Assembly: GCF_000949425.1 (NCBI RefSeq)
Contig: NZ_CP010976.1
Location: 4,402,001 to 4,466,000, forward strand
Reading direction: 5' to 3'
Origin: Paenibacillus sp. IHBB 10380
GTDB taxonomy: Bacteria > Bacillota > Bacilli > Paenibacillales > Paenibacillaceae
DNA length: 64,000 nucleotides
This document shows, piece after piece, positions 36,946 through 45,991 of the stretch. The notes beneath the pieces are model-generated. The model made no database searches, was not told where the DNA came from, and was given only the letters and a program-made list of their open reading frames with translations. Made by a program: the position numbers and the translations under genes. How positions within the stretch are numbered: the first letter of the stretch is position 1; the number at the start of each line of letters is the position of its first letter.

Positions 36946-37266
36946 TATATATACACCTCCTGCATGATGTTCTTGCAAGAGTATTATTTGCAGTATTGTT
37001 GTAATTAGACGTATAAAACATTGTTACTATTGGGAATAATAAGGATAGAGGTTAATTAATCTGATTTCCATAACGAATAAATATTACTCTTGTTAATCTT
37101 ACTATTATCCATCGGTAAAGACTCTCACTTACTCTTATCAATTTGTCTCGAATTGAGGAAAAGGATTAATAAATACATTTCCCTAAGTAAATACGCTAAC
37201 TATATGTGATTAATCAAAAAAAAAATGTCCCAAAGCGAATTAACGCTTTGAGACATTCTTTAAAAA
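36946..37266. other. 321-base region between the S-layer gene and the SASP gene
   Basis: It contains the S-layer gene terminator at 37216-37258 and the SASP ribosome site. No open frame or RNA gene is recognised, and no promoter could be assigned with confidence. Confidence 0.6.
37216..37258 (-). terminator. Terminator of the S-layer gene
   Basis: ATGTCTCAAAGCG-TTAATT-CGCTTTGGGACAT on the minus strand, followed by ten T residues. A strong terminator as expected for a highly expressed gene. Confidence 0.92.
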
Positions 37267-40200
37267 TTAATTAGTAATAGCTTTTGAAAGTGATACATTG
37301 CGATCGTCATTACCTACTACATTAGCAACAGTTAAAGTTTTTCCTACAACATTTGAAGAAACTTTAATTGTTAGTTTGTTTGCAACAAAAGTGACATCAG
37401 CACCAGGAATAACGGCGCCATCGATTTTCACTTCACCGTGACTCTTAATTCCAGCTCCAGTAAACGCTACTGTTACAGTAGAATCACCAGCTGGAGCTCC
37501 ACCCTTAAGAGTAACTGTTCCAGGAGTTACTGCACCACCAGCTGTTTGTTCTGCTTTAACAACAGAAGTAGCGGTAGTATTAACTTTATCCGCGATATCG
37601 TATGCAGTTGCCTTAAGACCATAAGTAATGACAACTTTATCCGTTACGTTTTCAACAACAACTTCAGCATCATCATCAGTTCCAGCAACCAACTCAACAG
37701 AAATTGCATTGCCTACTGTTCCTTCTGTTTTAGCAGTAAACTTAAGATTTCCTTGTGTTTCATTAGCATGAGTACCCGGAGTTGATGCTACATAAGTAGG
37801 AGTACCAGCTTCAACCACAGAAGGAGCCACATAGTTAGCTGCTGTGTAGTAAACATCTGATTCTAGAGCCTTTTTACCATTAGTAGCTTGAAGGTAAGTA
37901 GCATCCTTTTTCACCTTAATGGAATAACCATACTGATAAGATTTATCTTTGAAAGTAATAACTAAATTGTTACCATCAACTGTAGTAAAGTAATCAGTAA
38001 GAGCCTCTGCATCCTTAAGCTTAGAACCATCACCAGCTAAAATTTTAACATCTAGATCGATAGCGTAACGTTCGTAGAACTTATCTCCAACAGTTTTCTC
38101 TTTAAGAAGTTCTTTATTAAATGGCAATTTCACAATACCATCTGTTTGAGACAGTAAATTATCTTTAGAAGCTGAAACTTTCGGTGCAATGCTGTCAGTT
38201 GTATTTACACTACTGAATTCAGCAACTCTGTTGCCCGCTAGAGTTCTCAAACTGTTACCTGCTCTAAGGGATACAGTAGTACCAGATGCAGGAAGATCTC
38301 TGCTAGTTGTAATTGTAACTTTAGTTCCGTCAATAGAAACGTTCGAAACATCTCCATTAAGAACAGTGAAATCAGAAGCATTTGCTTGTGCAATCACTTG
38401 GTTGAAGATAAGTTCAATTTTTCTGTAACCGTCTTGTTTTACATAGTCAGCCTTGGTTGTATCAAGACTTGCTACCTTTTGAGAAATTTTTCTTGTAGAA
38501 GCAAAATCAGTAAGGACATTACCAGTTGCAGTTTTAACACCTACTGCAGAAACACCACGAACCGTTCCACTACCAGATCCACCATCAACAGGGAACGTTA
38601 CACTAGTACCATCAATATTTTCTGGAAGCACAATTATTACCGACTTACCATCTTGAGCTGCACGAACTCTTGCTTCAGAAGGCAATGATTTAACTACAGT
38701 ACTATTTTCATTACCAGATTTAGAGAAAGTCAGGTAGTAGTTAGATGGATTTTCGATGGATGCTAGATCCATTTTTCTGTCAAATGTGATTGCAATTGTA
38801 CGATTATCGTTGTTAGCATCAACTGGAATATTGACAGATGCATACGCAGAATCAGATACAACAAATGTAGTGCTGTAATCTTCAACAACATTAGCTAATA
38901 CAGTTTTATCTTTAACGCCAGATACTTTAAGAGTATAAGTTCCTTCTTTAAGATCTGAGTAGAATGAAAGTTCAAACACTTTATTATCTGTAGAACCTGC
39001 AGCACGCTCAACAGATTTCACTGAAATAACATCACCATCGCTGTTTTTCACAGTGTAGTGTTCACGTTTACCAACAGTATCTACCGCTTTATCAAATCTA
39101 ATTTCTACCTTTTTATCTGCGTACTTCACATCAGCTACTTTAGGACGAACAAGATCAACAGTAGCTACAACCTTGTGTTCTTTAACAACGATTTCGTTAC
39201 CGGAATAGTCTTTCACACCACTAACATACAAAGTTGTTTCGTACCCTGGTAGACGATTTTCTGTGAAGTCTACTTCATATACGTTTCCAGAAATTTGCTT
39301 GATAATACCTTTTTTGTTATTATCACCAGACTTCCAGTAGAAGCTGTCATTCGATACTGTGCTAGCGTCAACATCTTCGCTGAAAGTAACCGTTACTTTT
39401 TCCAAAGTTGCAGTAATTTCAGTTACAGTAGGAGCTACTTTATCTTCAGCTACAGTGAAATCAGTAGTAGCAGATAAGGACTTCAATCCTGCATAATCTT
39501 CAACCAATGCAGTTGTCAGTTTATGTTCTCCAAGTGTAAAGTTACCAGCATATTCTTTCAAGATAACTTCTCTTTCATTAACACCCTTAGTAACGGAACC
39601 AACGAACGTTTTGTCATCAAGTCTGAAGTTACTGGAGCTTACATCTTTCACTGGCTCAGAGAATGTTACTTTAACTGCTTTGTGACCCAAAGCTTTCACT
39701 TCAGTAACTGTTGGCAAAGTGTTATCAGAAGATGAGAACTTCACTTCTGATGAGCTCAATGCTACACCAGCGGATTTTACATTTTTAACTACAATTTTAT
39801 AATCTTGTGCTTGAACAAATTTATGTCCATCAGCAAGCAACAAGCGTACAGTTTTGCCATCTTCCAGCAAAGTAGCGGATGAAACTTTCTTACCACCTTG
39901 ATCGACGGAGTAGTTATCTTTGTCAGTAGCAGTTACTTTGTCTACTTTACCGTCAAAGTTAACTTCTACTTCTTTCAAGTTAGTGGAAGTTACTGATTGC
40001 ACTTTAGTAGCATCAGTTACAACATAAGTAACTTTAGTAGTGATTTCTTTACCAGCAGCATCTTTGAAAGTTACTTCAGTTTCTTTGTTAGCTTCAAGAG
40101 CTTTTTCCAAAGTTACTTTAACAACTTCTTTGTTGGAAAGAGTAAATTCTACTACTTTACCACCTTCAGATACTACATAAGAAGCTACAGTAGGAACGCT

Positions 40201-40767
40201 CTTAATTTGGTCAACAGCGTAAGCTGCTTCTACTAGCAATGAACGAGTTGCATTCGATTGGAATTTAGCATCTTTAGAAACTAATCCAGCTTCGATTGCC
40301 GCTTGAACATAACCTTTAGCCCAAGTGGAAGCACTGTTGTCTACAGTTGTTGGAACTTCAAGTTCCAAAGCGCGTGTTAGAACAGTTGCCATTTCTTCAA
40401 CAGTTACTTTACCGTTGTAATCAAAGATTTTCTTAGTTACGTTCTTACCTTCCATGATACCTGCAGCAGATACTGCTTCGATATAAGGAACAGCCCAGTT
40501 CTTAGCAGTGTAACCTTTGTCGTTATAAGAAAGAACGCCAGTTACTTCTTTCAATCCAAGAACCTTAGTGATAACTTTCGCGAACTCAGCGCGAGTCATT
40601 TCTTTTTCAAGACCAGCTGTACCATCTGGGTAACCACTGAAAATACCTTTTGCTTTCAATGCATCAAACTTGTCTTGTGGTGTTACCGCAGTATCACCGA
40701 ACGCTACAGAAGCAAACATTGAGAATGCCATTGCTGTAGATAAAGCTACGGATAAAATTTTCTTCAT
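37267..40767 (-). CDS. Major S-layer-type protein with three N-terminal SLH domains
   Basis: The precursor has about 1166 residues. The signal peptide MKKILSVALSTAMAFSMFAS ends near FGD. Three SLH domains follow (about 25-200: KFDALKAKGIFSGYPDGTAG, TRAEFAKVITKVLGL, and so on), then many Ig-like/Big_5-like repeats (VTEITATLEKVTVTFSEDVD type). SLH domains at the N-terminus plus a strong promoter and terminator fit a main S-layer protein. The start at 40767 follows AAGGAGGAGAAAAAAAGGTT. The frame is open upstream to 40953, and ATG 40848 has its own strong ribosome site, giving a possible 27-residue N-terminal extension. Confidence 0.92.
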   Translation of the reverse strand: MKKILSVALSTAMAFSMFASVAFGDTAVTPQDKFDALKAKGIFSGYPDGTAGLEKEMTRAEFAKVITKVLGLKEVTGVLSYNDKGYTAKNWAVPYIEAVSAAGIMEGKNVTKKIFDYNGKVTVEEMATVLTRALELEVPTTVDNSASTWAKGYVQAAIEAGLVSKDAKFQSNATRSLLVEAAYAVDQIKSVPTVASYVVSEGGKVVEFTLSNKEVVKVTLEKALEANKETEVTFKDAAGKEITTKVTYVVTDATKVQSVTSTNLKEVEVNFDGKVDKVTATDKDNYSVDQGGKKVSSATLLEDGKTVRLLLADGHKFVQAQDYKIVVKNVKSAGVALSSSEVKFSSSDNTLPTVTEVKALGHKAVKVTFSEPVKDVSSSNFRLDDKTFVGSVTKGVNEREVILKEYAGNFTLGEHKLTTALVEDYAGLKSLSATTDFTVAEDKVAPTVTEITATLEKVTVTFSEDVDASTVSNDSFYWKSGDNNKKGIIKQISGNVYEVDFTENRLPGYETTLYVSGVKDYSGNEIVVKEHKVVATVDLVRPKVADVKYADKKVEIRFDKAVDTVGKREHYTVKNSDGDVISVKSVERAAGSTDNKVFELSFYSDLKEGTYTLKVSGVKDKTVLANVVEDYSTTFVVSDSAYASVNIPVDANNDNRTIAITFDRKMDLASIENPSNYYLTFSKSGNENSTVVKSLPSEARVRAAQDGKSVIIVLPENIDGTSVTFPVDGGSGSGTVRGVSAVGVKTATGNVLTDFASTRKISQKVASLDTTKADYVKQDGYRKIELIFNQVIAQANASDFTVLNGDVSNVSIDGTKVTITTSRDLPASGTTVSLRAGNSLRTLAGNRVAEFSSVNTTDSIAPKVSASKDNLLSQTDGIVKLPFNKELLKEKTVGDKFYERYAIDLDVKILAGDGSKLKDAEALTDYFTTVDGNNLVITFKDKSYQYGYSIKVKKDATYLQATNGKKALESDVYYTAANYVAPSVVEAGTPTYVASTPGTHANETQGNLKFTAKTEGTVGNAISVELVAGTDDDAEVVVENVTDKVVITYGLKATAYDIADKVNTTATSVVKAEQTAGGAVTPGTVTLKGGAPAGDSTVTVAFTGAGIKSHGEVKIDGAVIPGADVTFVANKLTIKVSSNVVGKTLTVANVVGNDDRNVSLSKAITN

Positions 40768-40970
40768 AACCTTTTTTTCTCCTCCTTGGGGAAACATAAC
40801 ATTATTATTTTTATTTTTATTTTCATTGAATGGGCTCGTATTACTCATTTGTCGTTGCACCCCCTTTCTAGAGTTGAGCATGTAAATATAAATGATGTCT
40901 GTGATGATGTCACAGAAACTGGTAAACGGAATCATACAAAAATAGAGTAGCATCCTATCCTACCTAGAGT

Positions 40971-40999
40971 ATTATACAATGGGTCCAAGTTCCCGTAAA
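40971..40999 (-). promoter_or_regulatory. Sigma-A promoter candidate of the S-layer gene
   Basis: TTTACG, 17 bases, TATAAT (with TTG directly before the -10) on the minus strand, about 200 bases before the start codon. Confidence 0.6.
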
Positions 41000-41079
41000 G
41001 ATAAATTTTCTAATTTATAGATAACTTTCTTTATAAGGACAATCTTGGATTGGCTCCATCATTAAATGACTCTAATACT

Positions 41080-41104
41080 TAGACGCATGGGTTTCTAAAA
41101 AGTT
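41080..41104 (-). promoter_or_regulatory. ECF-type promoter-like motif upstream of the S-layer gene
   Basis: TGCAACTTTTT then CGTCTAA with 16 bases between TGCAAC and CGTC, on the minus strand. The layout matches extracytoplasmic-function sigma promoters (AAC -35, CGTC -10). A matching site lies at 30730-30754. Confidence 0.5.
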
Positions 41105-41231
41105 GCACCTTTTCTAAAAAATAATTTCATTTTTGTCACCAAATTTAAGAAAACCCTTGAAAACAGTGATTAAATTCAATACACCTCAGATATTTATAAC
41201 CTATAATATCCCAGCCAAAACATACATGAAT

Positions 41232-41258
41232 AATAAAAAAGACGCCTCACGGCGTCTC
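41232..41258 (-). terminator. Terminator after the small hypothetical gene
   Basis: GAGACGCC-GTGA-GGCGTCT followed by six T residues on the minus strand, 15 bases after the stop codon. Confidence 0.88.
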
Positions 41259-41272
41259 CTTACTTATTACAT

Positions 41273-41614
41273 TTAGCGAATCTTCATAGCCAACTGAATA
41301 ATTTGTGCCCGCATTTCCGGACTCCCATTCAGATTCTCATACATATCTTCAATAGGATGTTTGTTCTCGCGGTATGTCTTCTCATGCTTAATTGTCGAGT
41401 GTGACCATTCAATTAGTGCATTCTCAGCCAATACCATGTCATTGTACGCATCATGAAAACCTGTTTCTAGGACTAACCCTTCCATAACCTGTTGAGTGAT
41501 CTCTGTTGTCTTACGTGTAGACTCAATCTTCTTCTCCATGACACTTGCTCTATTCTCAAATACGGTTTTTGCTTTCATATAATCCATCTGAGCTTTAGAA
41601 TATATCGATTTCAT
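41273..41614 (-). CDS. Small helical protein of unknown function
   Basis: A 113-residue, almost wholly helical, charged protein (MKSIYSKAQMDYMKAKTVFENRASVMEKKIESTRK...). It has no signal peptide, membrane segment or cysteine. The start at 41614 follows GGTGAAGG; seven more codons are open upstream. It stands between two SLH genes with its own terminator. I do not recognise the family. Confidence 0.75.
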   Translation of the reverse strand: MKSIYSKAQMDYMKAKTVFENRASVMEKKIESTRKTTEITQQVMEGLVLETGFHDAYNDMVLAENALIEWSHSTIKHEKTYRENKHPIEDMYENLNGSPEMRAQIIQLAMKIR

Positions 41615-41703
41615 AAGATAGCCTTCACCCTTCAAAAAAAATTATGTTCTATCATTATTGTATATTAAACTCGTTCAAATTACAAAAAGATGTAATTGGA
41701 AAT

Positions 41704-41744
41704 AGCGAGGCCCTTATACAAAGAGTCTGCATAAGAGCCTCAAA
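41704..41744 (-). terminator. Terminator-like hairpin after the 1320-residue SLH gene
   Basis: GAGGCTCTTATGCA and TGTATAAGGGCCTC form a long imperfect stem six bases after the stop codon. There is no T run behind it on the minus strand, so efficiency is doubtful. Confidence 0.5.
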
Positions 41745-41749
41745 AGCCT

Positions 41750-44700
41750 TTAATTGAAGTTTTTAGGGAATATATCCGTAGACTTCTTAAGCAATTCAAC
41801 AGCAATCTTGCCAGCCTCAGCGCGAGTCAGATTACTTGTCGGATTGAAATTATAAGAAGGCTTCTTCGCTCCTGCCACCGTAATAGCATCCCCTGACATA
41901 ATCTTTGCACCGCTAACAGCCTGAACTGCAGGTCTAGCATAATATTCGATCTTTCCACTGTCCAAGAAGGACTTGGATAGGGTTGCCTGCAATTTACTAT
42001 CATTTGCTGGTAGCTTTAATTTCAAAGCTCTCGATATCATAACTGCGGCTTCTTGACGAGTAATCGGCATGTTAGGCGAGAAGAAACCTTCTGTTCTTCC
42101 TGTAATGATCCCCGCTCTTGCTGCCGTTTCAATGTGATCGAAATCCCATGTTGCGGTTTGCGAAGCATAAGGAACATCAAAGAACGTCTGTTGTTGCTCA
42201 TCTGCCGTAATTGGTAAGCTTAATCCTTTGACTAACAGCGTAGCAAATTCGCCGCGCGTAGTCTGATCATCTGCACCAAATGTATCTACTCTCAAGTTTT
42301 CCATAATCCCTTTTGAATACAAAGCATTCAAAATGTTCCGAGCCCATGGATGATTCGTAATATCACTAAATCCTTTGTTCATCTTCATGATTGTATAATA
42401 ACCAAACTCATCAAAAGGAACAGTCACTGTACGCTTCTTGGTATCTACCGTACCTGGAATCCGTTCCCACTTACCATATCCCCCTACATCTGTATAACGG
42501 AATACGGTGATCAATGATCCCGCCTCATCTACTAGATTGGAATCATAACTTAATTTCAATGTCCCACGCTTTGAAGGAACGAGCTTACGGACTTTATCAA
42601 CATTGGTGAAGAAGCTTTCTGCACCCAAATAGGAATACGGTGTAATCCCATTACTAGCTGCTAGGTATGGCTTGCTCGTGTTGCCCTTATCCCCTAGCTC
42701 ACCTAAACCAGCGCTAATCCAGTAAATATCAGATACTCTTGTGAAATTATACGTACTCTCCGTAGAATTAAATCTCATCAAGTAGCTATCAGGAATTGTA
42801 ATTGTGTTATATTCGCCAGCTCTGTTAATAATCCCACCATAATCGTTACGTCTCTCAACGATACCACCGATAGGATCGGCAACTGCAAATAACAGCTTCG
42901 TATCAGGATAGAATTTAGTGATTCGGTTGTCATTCATCACTGCTGACTGCATGACCGTCCCCTTAGGAAAATTCAATTCCAGTTGCTTATTAAATATACT
43001 GTACTTATTAGTGACCTTTGGAGCCATATACTGTGAATCAATAGTCACTGTTCCCGTATAAAACACATCAATGGAGTCATTGATAGTAGAACCCGGTCTG
43101 ACAATTTGTATCTTGACCTTGTTAGACTTGTCTGGCTTCAGGCCTACATAATCATAGATAAAGCGATCTTCTTCTCCCTTAACTGTGCTTCTTGTAGCTT
43201 CCGCTTTGTCAATAATGACTTTGGTTGCTCCCTCTGCTTCAATATCAAAATGAAGGAAGTTTTTATTCACTACATATTTCCCGTCAACAGTCGGTTGTGG
43301 TGCAATGATGCGATAAGGTGCCAATTGTCTAGTAATCTCTAGACGCTGGGTTGTACGAGCTCCTGTATCGTTAATTAATTCCAATGTATATATATGTGTC
43401 CCTGGTAATTCAAATTTCAAATTCATAATTCGTAATATAAAATCATTCTCATTCCCAATAACTTCATACAGCTTGCCAGGTTCGTTCGAGACAGTTCCAC
43501 TCAATGAACTGTCGATCTCCGTTGTAGCTGTAAAGGTTTTGGTATATATTTTCTCAGATCCAAACAGTACATTAACCGTTCTTACACCACTACCTCTGAC
43601 TAGCAAATCATATTGTTGCTCGCTGGTAGTATACTTGTCGCTCTCATAGGTAAACTCAGTAGGCAATGTGAAGATGCTTGCAATTGCTTTATCCTTCGCA
43701 TCCGTTACTGGGGAGTCAAACTCCGTTGTTGTAGGGAATTTAGCACGAGTTTGTTGCTCATCAGGTACTTTACCTGGTGCAAATTTCTGAATCGAAGATA
43801 CATTTTCATCATTAATATAAATTCTCAATGTTTTGGTAACTACACGCTTGTTCCCTGCATTATCCATAGACGTGCCCGTAAATACAATGGTATTCTCACC
43901 AAATACGAGCGGTCCAAGCTTACCGTCTATTTGTAGGGTTTCATTAAACTTATTAGCGTTTAATGTAAGATTATTTTTGGTACCATTTACGAAATACTCC
44001 GCATTGGAGATATTCTCAAATCCAATATATTCACCCGTAATGATGAATTTAGCTCGATCTGGAGATGTTTTAGAATTAAATGTATACGTTTGTCCGTCAT
44101 ACCAGTTGTCTACACTGATGAAGTTTTTGGATACATACGTAATTTTCGCTATATATGGGGAAGATGCTGCATTCGGTGCAGAAGCATCTTCAAAGTTAAA
44201 TCGCACCTCTTGCTCCCCGTTTGAGAAGCCCGTGATCTTGTATACATTGCTATCCGAGGTAGTTTCTATTTTCAATCGCTTTGTGCCAATTGGCAAGTAC
44301 TCGGCTATCAGAGCGCCAGAAGGAACCCCATCACTCTTCACTAAAATATAAAATTCGCTTGAGCTTACTGTTGCACCGTTTAAGGGCAGTTGCGTTTGAT
44401 TTGTTAAATCGGTGTTGGAGGTACTATACTCAGGTAAATATTTCATGTCAGTAATAACCGTCTTACCTGCCAAATAGTTAAATTTAGCATCGTAATTGGC
44501 TGTAAACTTCCATACCCCACTATCTTTACCATACTTAATCGTAACTTGGGGTGACTGCTTCGTATTTACATTTCCGGTTAGTGGATCTGTCGCAAACTGA
44601 AATGGTGTTGTTTCAAATGTAACCAGCCGATATGCTGGTAATCCATTTGATCCTGGAATCTCAACTTCCGAACCCGCTGTAGGAATGAATACTTGTTTGT

Positions 44701-45712
44701 CATCCTTCAGATTCGAATTTAACATTCTGGAGATCGTTACGGTCTGACCATTAATTGTTATTTCTGAATCCGTCTCAAATGGCGTTGCATAATAAGGAAG
44801 AATCGCCTGAATAATCAATGGCGCTGATGTCATGCCTAATTGTGTTAACGTAGGATTATTATTAATTAGATTATGTTCTTTCGCGCTTTCCATAACATAC
44901 ATATCCGTAAACGGTTGAGCTTGACTGAAATAGTATATGTCACGATTAATTGTTAATGAATCTGATGAATTCTTGAACACGATTTGTAATTTATTCAGCC
45001 CTGGTGACAGAACCAGTGGCGGTGTCGCTAACTGATTGTTGTAGATATCGGTGGAAAGAGGCGTCCCCCCGTTGACTGATACCGTTGCCTTAGTTGTATT
45101 GTACACTTCTCCGATTAATGAAATTCTTGCTCCTTCCACTACAACTCTTGTGCCTTCATTCAAGTTGATAGCGTTAAGCAAGCCTCCACCTGATACAGAT
45201 AATTTAGAAACATACGGAACTTTGTCATATAGTACATAGAAAGACTCTGATCCCTCTTGATTCCCTAACTTACCTGTGAATGTAATTCTATTCAGACCAG
45301 GATACAAAGTAAGATTTGCAGCTGTAAATCGGCTTTCAGGAGCTGAAGTATCTTTCTGTACTGTACCTGGAACGGAATGGACCTTGTCAGGAACCCATTG
45401 CTTCACAGTCGTATTCCAGTTTAACAGGTCAATTTGAGCTTTCAGTCCATCGCCTGATACCTTAGAATAACTACCATTAATAGAGATTGTAGGACTACTG
45501 GTAATAAATACATCCTCTCGAAGATTTTCTTTATCAAGAAGACCACCGACTTTTATTGTATTACCAACACTCCGGTCATCAGGACTAAAATAAGTTGTTG
45601 TAGTGTAATCACCAGGGGCTGCACTCACTTTCTGTACAAGACCCGCTGGGAACCACGATACGATAAGGGTCAGTAAAACAAGCCAAACTAACGGCTTTTT
45701 CATTCGTTGCAT
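41750..45712 (-). CDS. Large secreted protein with three C-terminal SLH domains
   Basis: The 1320-residue precursor has a signal peptide (KKPLVWLVLLTLIVSWFPAG, cleavage near VSA-A). A long beta-rich region without motifs I can name follows (repeats around KLSVSGGGLLNAINLNEGT and similar). It ends with three SLH domains (about 1135-1320: ITNHPWARNILNALYSKGIM, ITRQEAAVMISRALKL, LTRAEAGKIAVELL). AAAGGAGAG precedes the ATG. SLH binding to pyruvylated polymer is expected; csaB lies 2.3 kb upstream. The function of the main body is unknown. Confidence 0.9.
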   Translation of the reverse strand: MQRMKKPLVWLVLLTLIVSWFPAGLVQKVSAAPGDYTTTTYFSPDDRSVGNTIKVGGLLDKENLREDVFITSSPTISINGSYSKVSGDGLKAQIDLLNWNTTVKQWVPDKVHSVPGTVQKDTSAPESRFTAANLTLYPGLNRITFTGKLGNQEGSESFYVLYDKVPYVSKLSVSGGGLLNAINLNEGTRVVVEGARISLIGEVYNTTKATVSVNGGTPLSTDIYNNQLATPPLVLSPGLNKLQIVFKNSSDSLTINRDIYYFSQAQPFTDMYVMESAKEHNLINNNPTLTQLGMTSAPLIIQAILPYYATPFETDSEITINGQTVTISRMLNSNLKDDKQVFIPTAGSEVEIPGSNGLPAYRLVTFETTPFQFATDPLTGNVNTKQSPQVTIKYGKDSGVWKFTANYDAKFNYLAGKTVITDMKYLPEYSTSNTDLTNQTQLPLNGATVSSSEFYILVKSDGVPSGALIAEYLPIGTKRLKIETTSDSNVYKITGFSNGEQEVRFNFEDASAPNAASSPYIAKITYVSKNFISVDNWYDGQTYTFNSKTSPDRAKFIITGEYIGFENISNAEYFVNGTKNNLTLNANKFNETLQIDGKLGPLVFGENTIVFTGTSMDNAGNKRVVTKTLRIYINDENVSSIQKFAPGKVPDEQQTRAKFPTTTEFDSPVTDAKDKAIASIFTLPTEFTYESDKYTTSEQQYDLLVRGSGVRTVNVLFGSEKIYTKTFTATTEIDSSLSGTVSNEPGKLYEVIGNENDFILRIMNLKFELPGTHIYTLELINDTGARTTQRLEITRQLAPYRIIAPQPTVDGKYVVNKNFLHFDIEAEGATKVIIDKAEATRSTVKGEEDRFIYDYVGLKPDKSNKVKIQIVRPGSTINDSIDVFYTGTVTIDSQYMAPKVTNKYSIFNKQLELNFPKGTVMQSAVMNDNRITKFYPDTKLLFAVADPIGGIVERRNDYGGIINRAGEYNTITIPDSYLMRFNSTESTYNFTRVSDIYWISAGLGELGDKGNTSKPYLAASNGITPYSYLGAESFFTNVDKVRKLVPSKRGTLKLSYDSNLVDEAGSLITVFRYTDVGGYGKWERIPGTVDTKKRTVTVPFDEFGYYTIMKMNKGFSDITNHPWARNILNALYSKGIMENLRVDTFGADDQTTRGEFATLLVKGLSLPITADEQQQTFFDVPYASQTATWDFDHIETAARAGIITGRTEGFFSPNMPITRQEAAVMISRALKLKLPANDSKLQATLSKSFLDSGKIEYYARPAVQAVSGAKIMSGDAITVAGAKKPSYNFNPTSNLTRAEAGKIAVELLKKSTDIFPKNFN

Positions 45713-45905
45713 GTATAAATCTCTCCTTTTCCATGTTCATTTTATTGATGCTCCTGCAACAATGTTGTCAGGAACCGCCCAAAAGCGCACTTACTTTAGT
45801 TATCGGTGATAAAGCCACAAATTTGTAGGGAAATGATGAAAAAGATTCCTATTTAAATTGAAATGATGAAATGAACGAGAGAAAATCACCCTACTCCTAA
45901 TAAAC

Positions 45906-45953
45906 AAAGCGCCGCCTCCCCTCTATACTACTAATGAGGGAAGACGGCGCTTT
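45906..45953 (-). terminator. Terminator of tagO
   Basis: AAAGCGCCGTCTTCCCTC and GAGGGGAGGCGGCGCTTT form an 18-bp near-perfect stem about 40 bases after the tagO stop, followed by TGTTTATT. Confidence 0.85.
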
Positions 45954-45991
45954 TGGCACATCTACTTAATTCAAGCTATTGAATTTGTCCG

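Larger units (their letters stand above)
40768..41272. other. 505-base upstream region of the S-layer gene
   Basis: On the minus strand it holds an ECF-type motif (41080-41104), a TATAAT promoter (40971-40999), a second in-frame ATG with AAAGGGGGTG (40846-40860) and the terminator of the neighbouring gene (41232-41258). The untranslated leader is about 200-310 bases. No separate gene was found. Confidence 0.7.
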
